Under the pieces are notes generated by a model. It saw only the letters and a program-made list of their open reading frames with translations, made no database searches and was not told the origin of the DNA. Shown piece by piece: positions 22,517-29,955 of a stretch of 41,275 nucleotides of DNA. Source of the stretch: Clostridiales bacterium (GTDB lineage Bacteria > Bacillota > Clostridia > Christensenellales > Borkfalkiaceae); assembly GCA_003538975.1 (NCBI GenBank), contig DPQQ01000010.1, positions 334,064-375,338 on the forward strand, in the 5' to 3' direction. The stretch's first letter is position 1. The number at the start of each line of letters is the position of its first letter. The position numbers were made by a program, and so were the translations under genes.

Positions 22517-24262
22517 ATGTCTTCTGAAGAATATTCGGTGTCTCTTTTACGGCGTAGAATTTTTGCGATTACTCTTGCTGTTTTATTTTTGTTTATAACC
22601 GTTCTCGGACGGCTTTTTTACGTACAGGTTGTTTCGGGCAAATCTTTAAGGGAAAAGGCGATAGATCAATGGACGAGAGAAATTCCGCTTACCGCAAAAC
22701 GCGGTCTTATAACCGACGTAAACGGTGTTGTTCTTGCGGAGAACGATGATACTTATACTGTATTCGTGCGGAAAAAGGCTGTAAAGGATATAGAAAGATT
22801 ATCGGAAATTTTATCGGAGTGTCTTGACGCTGATAAAGGCAAAATATACGAAAGGCTTACAAAAACGACTTCTTCCGAAGTGACGATAAAAAAGCATATA
22901 GATAAAGAAAAGATAGATAAGCTTTTAACTTATTCCGATTTTGTAAGCGGAGTTTATTATTCGAGAGACAATACGAGAGTTTATCCTTACGGTGAATTTT
23001 TGTCTCAAGTTCTCGGATTTACGTCGACCGACGGCAAAGGACAATCGGGACTCGAACTTTATTATGACGATTTGCTTAAAGGCAAAGACGGCGAAATTTT
23101 ATACGAAACGGATATAGTCGGTATCGAAATAGAAGGTTCGTCGGCTTCGTATATTCCTGCGGTCGACGGACTTAACATAAAGCTCACGATAGACTACGGC
23201 GTGCAGCAGGTTGCCGAAGCCGCCGTTAAAGAAGCGTATACGGTAACCGGGGCGAAATCGGTAAAGTGCGTCGTCATGGATCCGTCGTCGGGGGCTATAA
23301 GGGCGATGGCGATAGCTCCTTCTTTCGATCTGAATAACGTACCGAGAGACGACACCGAAAGTTTGTTAAAACTCAGCCGCAATACGATAGTAAGCGACGT
23401 GTACGAACCGGGTTCTACTTTCAAGATATTTACAGCGACTGCTGATATAGCGGAATTTTACAAGGGAAACCAAAAAGCTTTTTCGACGTCGAAAATTTTT
23501 AATTCTTCGAGGTATCGTTATATCGACGGAACAAGGGTAAAGTGCTGGAGCGATCATAAGAACGGAAAACACGCCGCTCTCAATCTCGAGGGTGCGCTGA
23601 AAAACAGTTGTAATCCGATTTTTGTGGATATAGCGTGTTCTCTCGGTAAAAATACCATGTATAAGTACATAAATATGTTCGGTTTCGGCGAGACTACCGG
23701 AATCGACTTTACAGGCGAAGCTCACGGTATGTTGATGCCGGAATCTGCGGTAAAGAACGTAGATATTGCGAGGATAGGTTTCGGTCAGAGCGTTGCCGTA
23801 ACTCCGATTCAGCTTGCGGCGGCGGTTTCATCCGCAGTGAACGGCGGATATTATTATAAACCGTATTTTTTGTCGGAAGTATATTCGTCTGACGGTAAGA
23901 CGGTTGAAATAAAAAATCCGACTATTGTAAGAAAAACCGTGGATAAAAAAGTGTCCACAACTATTTCGTACATGCTCGAAAGCGTGGCTAAAGACGGAGG
24001 TGCGAAAAACGCTTATATCGAAGGTTATAAAATTGCGGGAAAGACCGGCACTGCGCAAAAATTCGAAAACGGAAAAATTGCAAGCGGCAAGTATGTTTCG
24101 TCTTTTATAGGTTTTTTTCCGTCGGACGCTCCGAAGTATCTTGTTTTATTCATAGTAGACGAGCCTTACGGACAGTATTACGGTTCGACGGTGGCAGCTC
24201 CGTACGCAAAGGAGATTTTCAACGGCATAATAAATCTTAAAAACGTTAAGCCTTACGAATAA
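22517..24262 (+). CDS. ftsI: Penicillin-binding protein 2 (FtsI/PbpB-type transpeptidase)
   Basis: A class B PBP that cross-links septal peptidoglycan. Residues about 10-32 form the N-terminal membrane anchor. The dimerisation domain follows (AKRGLITDVNGVVLAEN, the usual RGxIxDRNGxxLA). The transpeptidase has SxxK at S300-K303 (STFK), SxN at 364-366 (SCN) and KTG at 509-511. The 581 residues end right after the catalytic domain, so there are no PASTA domains, unlike SpoVD and many Clostridial PbpB proteins. Position after rsmH-ftsL supports the divisome enzyme rather than an elongation PBP2. Ribosome site is modest (AAGG). Confidence 0.92.
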   Translation: MSSEEYSVSLLRRRIFAITLAVLFLFITVLGRLFYVQVVSGKSLREKAIDQWTREIPLTAKRGLITDVNGVVLAENDDTYTVFVRKKAVKDIERLSEILSECLDADKGKIYERLTKTTSSEVTIKKHIDKEKIDKLLTYSDFVSGVYYSRDNTRVYPYGEFLSQVLGFTSTDGKGQSGLELYYDDLLKGKDGEILYETDIVGIEIEGSSASYIPAVDGLNIKLTIDYGVQQVAEAAVKEAYTVTGAKSVKCVVMDPSSGAIRAMAIAPSFDLNNVPRDDTESLLKLSRNTIVSDVYEPGSTFKIFTATADIAEFYKGNQKAFSTSKIFNSSRYRYIDGTRVKCWSDHKNGKHAALNLEGALKNSCNPIFVDIACSLGKNTMYKYINMFGFGETTGIDFTGEAHGMLMPESAVKNVDIARIGFGQSVAVTPIQLAAAVSSAVNGGYYYKPYFLSEVYSSDGKTVEIKNPTIVRKTVDKKVSTTISYMLESVAKDGGAKNAYIEGYKIAGKTGTAQKFENGKIASGKYVSSFIGFFPSDAPKYLVLFIVDEPYGQYYGSTVAAPYAKEIFNGIINLKNVKPYE

Positions 24263-24285
24263 ATATTCTTTATTTATATCGCTCA

Positions 24286-24314
24286 TTGACAAAATATAAA
24301 AAACGCATTATAAT
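24286..24314 (+). promoter_or_regulatory. Consensus promoter for the ABC exporter operon
   Basis: TTGACA (24286-24291), 17-nt spacer, TATAAT (24309-24314): a perfect sigma-A consensus starting 23 nt after the ftsI stop. Confidence 0.92.
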
Positions 24315-24344
24315 TAAATCAAAAAAATAAAGGCGGTTAAAATA

Positions 24345-24373
24345 ATGGCGTTGCTTATGTGATGCCTGTATGA
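24345..24373 (+). other. Two overlapping leader micro-ORFs before the ABC ATPase
   Basis: AGGCGG (24331-24336) is well placed for ATG 24345, which encodes only MALLM and stops at TGA 24360-24362. ATG 24362 overlaps this stop by one base and encodes MPV, stopping at 24371-24373. That stop overlaps the ABC ATPase start ATG 24370. The ATPase ATG has no ribosome site of its own. The layout suggests stepwise reinitiation, but peptide production is unproven. Confidence 0.5.
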
Positions 24374-25083
24374 AATTTATGCTCGAAATAAAGAATTTAA
24401 CTAAAAATTACGGTGATAAAAAAGCAGTGGACAACCTGAGTTTAGAGATAAACGGCGGCGAAATTTACGGTTTTATCGGACCAAACGGCGCAGGTAAAAC
24501 CACTACTATCAAAAGTCTTGTCGGTATTTTAAAATTCGACGAAGGGGAAATTGTTCTCGGAGGAACGGATATTAAAAAAGATTCGCTGGCTTTTAAGAGA
24601 AAAATCGCATATATTCCGGATAATCCGGATTTATACGATTATATGACGGGAAATCAATACCTTAATTTTATTGCGGATATTTTTAAGGTTCCGTCAAGCG
24701 AAAGAAAGCAAAAAATCGAATACTATGCGAATAAATTTGCGATTTACGACGATCTGAACGCCGCTCTTTCGTCGTACTCGCACGGAATGAAGCAAAAAAT
24801 CGCCATTATTTCGGCGTGGATTCATAGTCCCGAACTCATAGTGATGGACGAGCCTTTCGTCGGACTCGATCCCGAATCTTCGCATAAGCTGAAAGAAATG
24901 ATGCGCGAACATTGCGATAACGGCGGAATAATTTTCTTTTCGACGCACGTTCTGGAAGTTGTCGAAAGACTTTGCGACAAAGTTGCGATAATTAAAAAGG
25001 GTAAGCTTATAAAATCCGGAACGGTTGAAGAAGTAAAAGGCGATAAAACGCTGGAAACAGCTTTCCTTGAAATGGAGAACTGA
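24370..25083 (+). CDS. ABC transporter ATP-binding protein
   Basis: A 237-residue ABC ATPase. Walker A GPNGAGKTTT, signature LSSYSHGMKQK (usual LSGGQ), Walker B LIVMDEPFVGLD and the switch His in FFSTHVLEVVERL are all present. It resembles the ATPases of two-gene exporters (ABC-2 or bacitracin/gliding type). The start could also be ATG 24379 (MLEIKNLTKNYG, the commonest family start), but 24370 overlaps the preceding micro-ORF stop. It pairs with the permease 3 nt downstream. Substrate unknown; possibly lipids, peptides or antibiotics. Confidence 0.9.
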   Translation: MKFMLEIKNLTKNYGDKKAVDNLSLEINGGEIYGFIGPNGAGKTTTIKSLVGILKFDEGEIVLGGTDIKKDSLAFKRKIAYIPDNPDLYDYMTGNQYLNFIADIFKVPSSERKQKIEYYANKFAIYDDLNAALSSYSHGMKQKIAIISAWIHSPELIVMDEPFVGLDPESSHKLKEMMREHCDNGGIIFFSTHVLEVVERLCDKVAIIKKGKLIKSGTVEEVKGDKTLETAFLEMEN

Positions 25084-25086
25084 GCC

Positions 25087-26691
25087 GTGCTGAAAACTTT
25101 GTTTAAAAAACAGTTCGCCGAACTGAATAAATATTATTTTTACGACGCAAAAACGGGGAAAAGACGCGGAGCGGCAGGTACTGCCTTTACCGTTATAATG
25201 TTTGCGCTGCTGTTTTGCTTTTTAGGCGCGACTTTCTATTTTATGGCAGAAGGACTTTCGAAAGTTTTTCTTACTAAAAAAGACAGCGAGTGGATATATT
25301 TCGCGCTGGTTTCTATACTTGCGATTATGCTCGGAACATTCGGAAGCGTTTTCAACACTTATGCAAGCCTTTATAAAGCGAAAGATAACGATACGCTGTT
25401 ATCTATGCCGATAAAGCCGTCCGCAATAATATTCGTAAGAATGACCGGCGTATTCGCAATGAGCCTTTTATATTCGGCGGTAGTATGGGTGCCTTCGTGC
25501 ATCAGGTACTGGGTAGCGGTATCGCCTAACTTTTTACAGGTGTTGTTCCCGATAATAATGCAGTTCCTGCTTGCCGGGTTAGTAACTGTTTTAACGTCCG
25601 TTTTAGGCCTTCTGGTTGCGATAGTCTCGAATAAAATAAAGAACAAAACACTGGTAACGGTCATAGTAACGCTTGTTTTTATGGCGCTTTACTACGTTGT
25701 TTACGTAAAAGTTTATGATATATTGGGTGAAATCGCTTTGTACGAGGATAAAATAGTTTCGCTCGCAAAGTGGATTTATCCGATATACTGCCTTGCTTTG
25801 GGTTCGTGCGGAAACGTTTTGTATTTTTTATTATTTTTCGCTATGACCGCGGCTCTTTTAACGCTTTGCGTGGTAGTTATTTCAAAGTCGTTTTTTAAAA
25901 CCGTTACGTCCGATACGTCTTCTGGCGGTAAAAAGAACAAAAAACATGAATTCAAAAGTAAAAGCGAGCTGAACTCGCTTGTCGGGAAAGAATTCAGAAA
26001 ATTCTTTTCGTCCCCGACGTATATTCTGAATGCTGGACTCGGTGTTATAATAATGCTTATAGCTTTTATAGCGGCTCTTATAAAGTCCGTGGATATAAGG
26101 TTCCTTATAAGCGAACTGACAGAGAGCTTGCCGTTTATTAAAGATTTTATCCCGGTTGTGATTTTTCTTATTATCGCCACGATCGTTTCGATGGACTGTT
26201 ATACCGCGCCGTCGGTATCGCTCGAAGGCAGGTCGATATGGATTTTACAGTCGCTTCCGGTAGATATTAAAAATATTTTTACGGCAAAGGAGACCGCTTC
26301 TGTTATAATAAATATCTTTCCGGCGGTCATACTTGCGGTTTCGCTTCCGATAATAGCGGGGGCGGGTGCGTTTGAGACGATACTCGTGGTTATAAATTCC
26401 GTTTTGTACGTCTATTTATCTGCCGACCTCGGTTTATATTTCGGAATAAAAAAGGCAAACGTAAACTGGACTAACGAGACCGTTCCTATAAAACAGAGCT
26501 TCCCTGTATTTATAACGACATTTGGCGGAATGGTATTAAATGCGGCTCTCTGCGGTTTATATTGGTTTTTATGCTCGTATTTAGCAGCATGGGTTTATCT
26601 TCTGATGCTTTTCGGAATATACGGTATAATATTGTTTTTTACAAGAAATTACATTATGACGAAGGGTGCGGAGAAATTCAAGAACCTGTAA
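25087..26691 (+). CDS. ABC exporter permease, multi-pass membrane protein
   Basis: 534 residues with about 10-12 hydrophobic segments, including AFTVIMFALLFCFLGATFYF, LLGLLVAIVSNKIKNK and VIIMLIAFIAALIK. A central cytoplasmic stretch at about 275-300 is basic (GGKKNKKHEFKSKSELN). The size and layout match large ABC-2-like permeases of Firmicutes encoded right after their ATPase. Start GTG 25087 is 3 nt after the ATPase stop, with GGAG upstream. No substrate-binding motif is recognisable; the export role is inferred from the partner. Confidence 0.82.
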   Translation: MLKTLFKKQFAELNKYYFYDAKTGKRRGAAGTAFTVIMFALLFCFLGATFYFMAEGLSKVFLTKKDSEWIYFALVSILAIMLGTFGSVFNTYASLYKAKDNDTLLSMPIKPSAIIFVRMTGVFAMSLLYSAVVWVPSCIRYWVAVSPNFLQVLFPIIMQFLLAGLVTVLTSVLGLLVAIVSNKIKNKTLVTVIVTLVFMALYYVVYVKVYDILGEIALYEDKIVSLAKWIYPIYCLALGSCGNVLYFLLFFAMTAALLTLCVVVISKSFFKTVTSDTSSGGKKNKKHEFKSKSELNSLVGKEFRKFFSSPTYILNAGLGVIIMLIAFIAALIKSVDIRFLISELTESLPFIKDFIPVVIFLIIATIVSMDCYTAPSVSLEGRSIWILQSLPVDIKNIFTAKETASVIINIFPAVILAVSLPIIAGAGAFETILVVINSVLYVYLSADLGLYFGIKKANVNWTNETVPIKQSFPVFITTFGGMVLNAALCGLYWFLCSYLAAWVYLLMLFGIYGIILFFTRNYIMTKGAEKFKNL

Positions 26692-26739
26692 AGACTATTT
26701 TAAGGCATAATTAAAATTTTTTAATAACCTTACATTATC

Positions 26740-27420
26740 ATGAATAAAAAACTTACGGAAAAACTTAATGCTCTTTCGGACAAAAAATACCGCGATTTCC
26801 ACTCGGGGCTTGTTCCGGGACTCGGTAAAGAAAAAATAATCGGCGTAAGAATTCCGGTTTTAAGAAAATTATATAAGGAACTTACGGCTGCGGAAAAGAA
26901 AGAGATTCTGAATACTTTGCCGCATGAATTTTACGAAGAATATATTTTACATTCGATAATCATATCGGATATGAAAGATTTCGGCGAATGCGTAAAAGAA
27001 CTTGATAAATTTTTGCCGTACGTCGATAACTGGGCGGTTTGCGATTCGATAAGACCGAGAATTTTAACAGAAGACAGAGAAAAATTTATGGAATTTACCG
27101 AAAAGCTGATTTCTTCCGGTTTGGTTTATACGGCGAGATTCGGCGTAGAAATGCTTATGACGTATTTTCTGGACGATTATTTTAAGAAAGAATATCTTTA
27201 TATGCCGCTTGCTGTCGACACAAAGGAATACTATCTCTCGATGATGGTCGCGTGGTTTTACGCAACCGCGCTCGGCAAGCATTACGAAGAAACGCTTGAA
27301 TTTCTCGAAAATGGAAAACTTGATGACGAAACAATGAACCGCACCGTGAGAAAAGCGATCGAAAGCTTCAGAATATCCGACGATCGCAAGAAATATTTAA
27401 GAACGCTTAAAAGAATTTGA
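26740..27420 (+). CDS. DNA alkylation repair protein, AlkD-like
   Basis: A 226-residue HEAT-like repeat protein of the AlkC/AlkD glycosylase superfamily, which removes bulky or positively charged alkylated bases. Recognisable features are IIGVRIPVLRKLYKEL near the N-terminus, FLPYVDNWAVCDSI with the Trp and catalytic Asp, and MMVAWFYATAL. Short Clostridial members are common; their substrate range is not established. No ribosome site is visible before ATG 26740, and no convincing promoter was found in the 48-nt gap after the permease. Ten nt separate it from the next gene. Confidence 0.87.
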   Translation: MNKKLTEKLNALSDKKYRDFHSGLVPGLGKEKIIGVRIPVLRKLYKELTAAEKKEILNTLPHEFYEEYILHSIIISDMKDFGECVKELDKFLPYVDNWAVCDSIRPRILTEDREKFMEFTEKLISSGLVYTARFGVEMLMTYFLDDYFKKEYLYMPLAVDTKEYYLSMMVAWFYATALGKHYEETLEFLENGKLDDETMNRTVRKAIESFRISDDRKKYLRTLKRI

Positions 27421-27430
27421 TTTTTACTTT

Positions 27431-28498
27431 ATGAAAATTTTAGTACCGGATTATTATACGGATTTTAAATGTAAATGCGGCGAATGTCGTCATTGCTGTT
27501 GCCACGGATGGGGAATAACTCTTTCGTATGAAGAATACATGCGTCTTCTGGGAATAGAATGTTCCGAAAAGCTCCGTAAAAAGCTCGACTGCGCGTTTTT
27601 CGTTCTGAAAGATTGCGACAACGAACGCTACGCCGAAGTAAATATGAACTACCTCGGAAATTGTCCGCTTCAAAGTGAAAACGGATATTGCACGCTTCAA
27701 TGCGAATGCGGCGAAGAAGTTCTTCCGAAAATTTGCAGGGTTTATCCGAGAAATACTTATTATCCCGTAAACGGCGAAGGAGCCTGCGCGAACAGCTGCG
27801 AAAAGGTTGTTGAAATGCTTTTTGAAGAAAAAAACGGACTTTCGTTTAAAGAAATAGAGATAAAAAGCAAATTTACCCCGGAAATATCGGATGAAATTCT
27901 TAAAATACAAAAAGAAGCGCTCGGTTTTTTGCAAAACAGGAACTATTCGTTAAACGAAAGACTTATTATGCTCGGAGAGTATATGAAGGTAAACTCCGAT
28001 AAAAAGGCGTACGGCGTCGCCGATTTTTGCGGAGCGATACTCGATACAGTGAGCGAGATAGAAAATTACAGTCCGTCTTTTAGCGAATACGCTTCGGTAG
28101 TCAACGGCGATTTCGGAGAGTACGGAATGAATCCCGAATTTTTCTTTAAAAAATATAAAGAAGAAAAAATTGCTTTTATAAATAATTTTCCCGATTATGG
28201 GATATGCTTCGAAAACGTAATGAACAATCATTTGTTTTTCGAAAGGTTCCCGACGGTTAATCCGGGGGAGACTGCCAAAGATAAATATATGGAACTTTGC
28301 GGAGTATACGCGATTACTTTTTTCGTTACGGTTGCGTATACTTACAGGCATAATTTAAAGAATGATTTTGTCGACGTTATCGCGGGGCTTTTCAGATGCT
28401 TCGAACATTCTTCGGCGGATTCTCTTATAAAAAGTTATTTAAAAAGAACCGGGAGGTATTCTTATTCGTTTATAAAAACGCTTCTTTTATCCGTTTAA
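27431..28498 (+). CDS. FliB-like Cys-rich protein (putative lysine-N-methylase family)
   Basis: 355 residues. The N-terminus has a dense Cys cluster, FKCKCGECRHCCCHGWG, then GNCPLQSENGYCTLQCECGEEVLPKICRVYPR at about 78-110. This matches the Cys-rich Fe-S domain of proteins annotated as flagellin lysine-N-methylase (FliB) in Clostridia. The C-terminal ~200 residues are helical without clear motifs. No flagellar genes are present here, so the flagellin assignment is only a family label; a radical or redox enzyme on another substrate is possible. No ribosome site; probably coupled to the upstream AlkD-like gene. Confidence 0.75.
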   Translation: MKILVPDYYTDFKCKCGECRHCCCHGWGITLSYEEYMRLLGIECSEKLRKKLDCAFFVLKDCDNERYAEVNMNYLGNCPLQSENGYCTLQCECGEEVLPKICRVYPRNTYYPVNGEGACANSCEKVVEMLFEEKNGLSFKEIEIKSKFTPEISDEILKIQKEALGFLQNRNYSLNERLIMLGEYMKVNSDKKAYGVADFCGAILDTVSEIENYSPSFSEYASVVNGDFGEYGMNPEFFFKKYKEEKIAFINNFPDYGICFENVMNNHLFFERFPTVNPGETAKDKYMELCGVYAITFFVTVAYTYRHNLKNDFVDVIAGLFRCFEHSSADSLIKSYLKRTGRYSYSFIKTLLLSV

Positions 28499-28587
28499 TA
28501 CAATAGTCATAAAAACACAAGTAATTTATTGATTATATTTATCTTGTTTATGTCAGATATAAATATAAAAATTTTATTATGCGGATT

Positions 28588-28616
28588 AAAAGAGAGCCGC
28601 TGTACAGCGGCTCTCT
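28588..28616 (-). terminator. Terminator after the TetR gene
   Basis: A 12-bp perfect stem, AGAGAGCCGCTG (28591-28602) with CAGCGGCTCTCT (28605-28616), separated by TA. On the minus strand it is followed by a short T-run. It sits between the convergent FliB-like and TetR genes and could stop both. Confidence 0.8.
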
Positions 28617-28631
28617 TGAAATTTAATATTA

Positions 28632-29228
28632 TTACGAGAACAAGCTTATTATAATGTTCTCGACTTCGTTTTTCATAGTGTTATAATTTAAATATTTGTG
28701 TTTGTCGTACGTGTTTTCATGTGCGAAGGATTGTATAAGGTTCATTGAAATATGAACCTTTTCTTTTATGTTGTCGGTTTTCACTCCGAGTTCGGAAAGT
28801 TTTTCTGAAGCCTTGGAAGTAATGTGGTCTTCTAAATTTATAAAATCTTCGTTAATATCTTTTTCGGTAACGGCAAGGGAATGGAGAATATTGTGAAGGT
28901 TTGCGTTTGAGCTGTGAATATCTATCGTCATATTTACGACGTCCGAAACGGCTTTTTTAAGATCGGAATCGCTGTTTAAGGTTTCGAAGTAATCCATAAC
29001 GGGCAAAGCTACCTTATTTATATATATTTTAAGAACATAAGATAATATATCTCTTTTATTCTTAAAATAGCCGTAAATAATTCCGGTCGAAACGCCGGCT
29101 TTTTTTGCGATTTCGGGCGTATTTGCGGCATAATAACCGACTTCCGAAAAAATTTCGTAAGCGGCTTCGATTATTTTGTTCTTTTTTTCGATAGAACGTT
29201 CCTGTTGCGGTTGTCTGATTTTTTCCAT
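28632..29228 (-). CDS. TetR/AcrR family transcriptional regulator
   Basis: 198 residues. The N-terminal helix-turn-helix is typical: KNKIIEAAYEIFSEVGYYAANTPEIAKKAGVSTGIIYGYFKNKRDILSYV (about 16-65). The C-terminal ligand domain has no recognisable ligand class. The gene diverges from feoA across 216 nt that contain two copies of an 18-bp palindrome, so autoregulation and feo control are inferred. There is no ribosome site before ATG 29228. The only plausible promoter predicts transcription starting at or next to the ATG, so the mRNA may be leaderless. Confidence 0.92.
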   Translation of the reverse strand: MEKIRQPQQERSIEKKNKIIEAAYEIFSEVGYYAANTPEIAKKAGVSTGIIYGYFKNKRDILSYVLKIYINKVALPVMDYFETLNSDSDLKKAVSDVVNMTIDIHSSNANLHNILHSLAVTEKDINEDFINLEDHITSKASEKLSELGVKTDNIKEKVHISMNLIQSFAHENTYDKHKYLNYNTMKNEVENIIISLFS

Positions 29229-29234
29229 ACTGTC

Positions 29235-29263
29235 ATTTTACACTTGTTTATCGGAAAAATCAA
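29235..29263 (-). promoter_or_regulatory. Promoter of the TetR gene
   Basis: On the minus strand TTGATT (29263-29258), 17-nt spacer, TAAAAT (29240-29235). The -10 ends 6 nt before the start codon, so the transcript would begin at about the ATG itself. Confidence 0.6.
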
Positions 29264-29287
29264 TCTTTTTTAAAAAAATAATACGAA

Positions 29288-29305
29288 TATGAAAAATTAT
29301 TCATA
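29288..29305. promoter_or_regulatory. Operator-like palindrome, copy 1 (upstream of feo -35)
   Basis: TATGAA, six bases AAATTA, TTCATA. The left arm extends to ACGAATATGAA. It lies 7 nt upstream of the feo -35 box, between the two divergent promoters. It has the size and symmetry of a TetR-family operator. Confidence 0.65.
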
Positions 29306-29312
29306 AAATCTC

Positions 29313-29341
29313 TTGACAAATCGGTTAGCCGAGACTAAAAT
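29313..29341 (+). promoter_or_regulatory. Promoter of the feo operon
   Basis: TTGACA (29313-29318), 17-nt spacer, TAAAAT (29336-29341). The predicted start is near 29348, leaving a leader of about 97 nt before the first feoA. Confidence 0.88.
29320..29338. promoter_or_regulatory. DtxR/IdeR-like iron box in the feo promoter spacer
   Basis: The 19 bases from 29320, with core GGTTAGCC and end CTAA, match the DtxR/IdeR consensus TTAGGTTAGCCTAACCTAA at 14 of 19 positions. It sits between and into the -35/-10 elements, where a bound repressor would block RNA polymerase. Iron-dependent repression of feo is inferred. Confidence 0.55.
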
Positions 29342-29353
29342 ATTGGTAGAAAA

Positions 29354-29371
29354 TATGAAAAAGAGTTCATA
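29354..29371. promoter_or_regulatory. Operator-like palindrome, copy 2 (downstream of feo start)
   Basis: TATGAA, six bases AAAGAG, TTCATA. Here the right arm extends to TTCATATTCGT, the mirror image of the extended arm of copy 1. The centres of the two copies are 66 bp apart, at about -52 and +14 relative to the predicted feo start. Confidence 0.65.
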
Positions 29372-29444
29372 TTCGTGTTTTAAGTCACGTTAAAGCCGAA
29401 TATAAATATTGTGTTTTAAGGTAAACGCAATAAAGGAGATAAAA

Positions 29445-29657
29445 ATGCCGATAGTATTCGCGCCGCTCGACAAACCTTTGAAGATTGTAAGAATAACCGC
29501 AGACGACAAGACGAAAAAACACCTTGAAAGTCTCGGAATAGTATTGAACGGCGAAATAATAGTTTTAAATACTTCGGGAAAAACCGTTGTGGTTAAGATA
29601 AAAGACGGAAGAATAGCTTTGGACAGCGAGCTTTCGACAAAGATATTCGTTGCGTAA
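29445..29657 (+). CDS. feoA: FeoA domain protein, first copy
   Basis: A 70-residue SH3-like FeoA protein, a small cytoplasmic partner of the FeoB iron transporter. It has KIVRITADDKTKKHLESLGIVLNGEIIVLNTSGKTVVVKIKDGRIALD, the family pattern of a Gly-rich turn after LxxLGIxxG. ATG 29445 is chosen over an in-frame ATG at 29409 because AAAGGAG is at the right distance. This copy is more divergent than the second feoA, 64 nt downstream. Tandem feoA genes ahead of feoB are frequent in Clostridia. Confidence 0.88.
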   Translation: MPIVFAPLDKPLKIVRITADDKTKKHLESLGIVLNGEIIVLNTSGKTVVVKIKDGRIALDSELSTKIFVA

Positions 29658-29721
29658 GAAAAAGTGAAGAAACGCTTAACGGCGTTTGATAAAAACAATA
29701 AAAAGACAAGGAGAGATATTT

Positions 29722-29955
29722 ATGGAAAAAACTTTGGATCTTTTTTCCGTCGGCGAATCGGGAACCGTAAAGACCGTTTCCGGCGAAGGAAAAATCAAAA
29801 GACGTCTGTTTGATATGGGTATTACTCCGGGAGCCGAAATTCTTATGAGAAAGAAAGCGCCTTTGGGAGATCCTATCGAAATAACGTTAAGAGGGTACGA
29901 ACTGACGCTTCGTAAAACCGAAGCCGTATGCGTTACTATGGAGGTACGGAAGTAA
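29722..29955 (+). CDS. feoA: FeoA domain protein, second copy
   Basis: A 77-residue FeoA with a clear family signature: VKTVSGEGKIKRRLFDMGITPGAEILMRKKAPLGDPIEITLRGYELTLRKTEA (RRLxDMGxxPG, GDP, the L-R-x-x-E-A end). ATG 29722 has AAGGAG upstream and is preferred over the in-frame ATG at 29686. Its stop overlaps the feoB start by one base (TAATG), so the two are translationally coupled. It likely supports FeoB GTPase or assembly function. Confidence 0.93.
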   Translation: MEKTLDLFSVGESGTVKTVSGEGKIKRRLFDMGITPGAEILMRKKAPLGDPIEITLRGYELTLRKTEAVCVTMEVRK

